From contig NZ_MOLV01000001.1 in assembly GCF_001870785.1 (NCBI RefSeq), positions 1 through 64,000 on the forward strand: DNA of 64,000 bases, in the 5' to 3' direction. This stretch comes from Exiguobacterium sp. KRL4 (lineage in GTDB: Bacteria; Bacillota; Bacilli; Exiguobacteriales; Exiguobacteriaceae). The notes beneath the pieces were generated by a model that was given only the letters and a program-made list of their open reading frames with translations, did not search any database and was not told where the DNA came from. Numbering within the stretch: position 1 is the first letter of the stretch; each line of letters begins with the position of its first letter. Position numbers and translations under genes: made by a program. Shown piece after piece: positions 63,398-64,000 of this stretch.

Positions 63398-64000
63398 ATG
63401 GCGGCCATTGCGACACCAAAACCAACAAAGACACCAGAACCTAAAACGAATCACCGGACGATTGCGGCGGTGATATCGATCGTTCCTGGATTGGGGCAAC
63501 TGTACAACAAACAATTTTTAAAAGGCGCGACTTTTTTTATCGTCGTTCTATCGTATTTTTTAGTGAACTTCGAACTGTTTTTTAAAGGAGCTGGGAACGG
63601 TCCTGGAGATCGCGGTGCGATTTGGGGATTGATTACACTCGGTGAGGTACCAGGCGTAAGGGGGGATCACTCGATCTTCTTGATGGTCGAGGGAATCATT
63701 GCATTGATTCTGCTTGTGTTTGGTATCGCCATTTACGTCTGGAACTTTATCGATGCGTATCGGATCGGTAAGCTCCGTGATATGGAATTAGAAGTACCTT
63801 CTTTGAAAATGCAGCTCCGGAACTTCCGTGATAATGGATTCCCGTATGCCATGCTGATTCCATCGTTGGTTCTCCTAGTCTTTACGGTCGTCTTACCATT
63901 GATCTTTACATTTTTGATTGCCTTTACGAACTACAAGTTCAATAACTCACCACCCGCAAAACTCGTCGACTGGATTGGAATTCAAAACTTCTTGAACATC
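63398..64000 (+). CDS. malF: Maltodextrin ABC transporter permease MalF (partial)
   Basis: 201 codons are present; the 3' end lies outside the window. The reading MAAIATPKPTKTPEPKTNHR continues to SIVPGLGQLYNKQFLKGATF, two further transmembrane segments (about residues 50-65 and 100-120), and the DNGFPYAMLIPSLVLLVFTV region. The order is as in MdxF/MalF, where a long N-terminal membrane part precedes the binding-protein-dependent permease domain. The ATG has GGAAAGGAGAACAGACG upstream. It would form the channel with MalG and take maltodextrins from MalE. Confidence 0.88.
   Translation, partial: MAAIATPKPTKTPEPKTNHRTIAAVISIVPGLGQLYNKQFLKGATFFIVVLSYFLVNFELFFKGAGNGPGDRGAIWGLITLGEVPGVRGDHSIFLMVEGIIALILLVFGIAIYVWNFIDAYRIGKLRDMELEVPSLKMQLRNFRDNGFPYAMLIPSLVLLVFTVVLPLIFTFLIAFTNYKFNNSPPAKLVDWIGIQNFLNI

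Overview
The window looks like a chromosomal segment from a low-to-moderate GC Gram-positive of the Bacillales. Exiguobacterium is the best guess, from gene content and order only; no rRNA or marker search was possible. Support for this comes from a coproporphyrin-type hemE-hemH-hemY operon, a TnrA-like nitrogen regulator beside an ammonium transporter, AddAB instead of RecBCD, ComK, CssRS, GlpP antitermination, sigma-B-type promoters, and frequent GTG/TTG starts behind strong GGAGG or GGGGA ribosome sites.

Layout. 1-13.7 kb: a partial GlsB-family stress membrane protein, ecsAB, amt/tnrA (divergent around a perfect TnrA-type box), the haem operon, cardiolipin synthase, a Cof-type phosphatase, mscL, and a UvrD-like helicase. 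13.7-19.5 kb: sucrose-6-phosphate hydrolase, a membrane diguanylate cyclase, a two-gene ABC exporter and a YczE-type membrane protein. 19.6-24.6 kb: the glycerol regulon glpP, glpFK and glpD; glpF and glpD have matching leader terminators. 24.7-29.0 kb: a FrnE-like thiol oxidoreductase, lipoate ligase, a sigma-B-type short-chain dehydrogenase, and an acyl-CoA ligase with cre and FadR-like sites. 29.0-29.6 kb: the remnant of an IS1182-type element that duplicated a terminator palindrome. 29.6-34.5 kb: mgsA, a 51-residue membrane peptide behind Fur-type boxes, cssRS, comK, small unknowns and a truncated haemoglobin. 34.5-45.3 kb: addBA, then a response regulator/histidine kinase pair and a YisL-like protein. 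45.5-54.8 kb: a pigment locus. A methyltransferase, two CrtN-type desaturases and CrtM face a convergent set of a CruF-like protein, acyltransferase, glycosyltransferase and CrtP/CrtNb-like oxidase, consistent with a glycosylated, acylated C30 carotenoid. 54.9-59.7 kb: pssA, ybaK, a MATE transporter, an enoyl-CoA hydratase and a cation/proton antiporter. 59.8-64 kb: maltodextrin use (neopullulanase-type enzyme, malE, partial malF) with several LacI/CcpA-type operators.

The most striking unexplained structure is at about 50358-50714, between the two converging carotenoid operons. It holds seven hairpins, four with an identical hexaloop: CGGGGA on the + strand, UCCCCG if read from the - strand. 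On the - strand it has an extended -10 promoter at one end and a strong terminator at the other. I read it as a candidate regulatory RNA of about 350 nt that displays anti-Shine-Dalgarno-like loops. A second oddity is a pair of genes (33202 and addB at 34832) whose strong Shine-Dalgarno is separated from the start codon by a hairpin.
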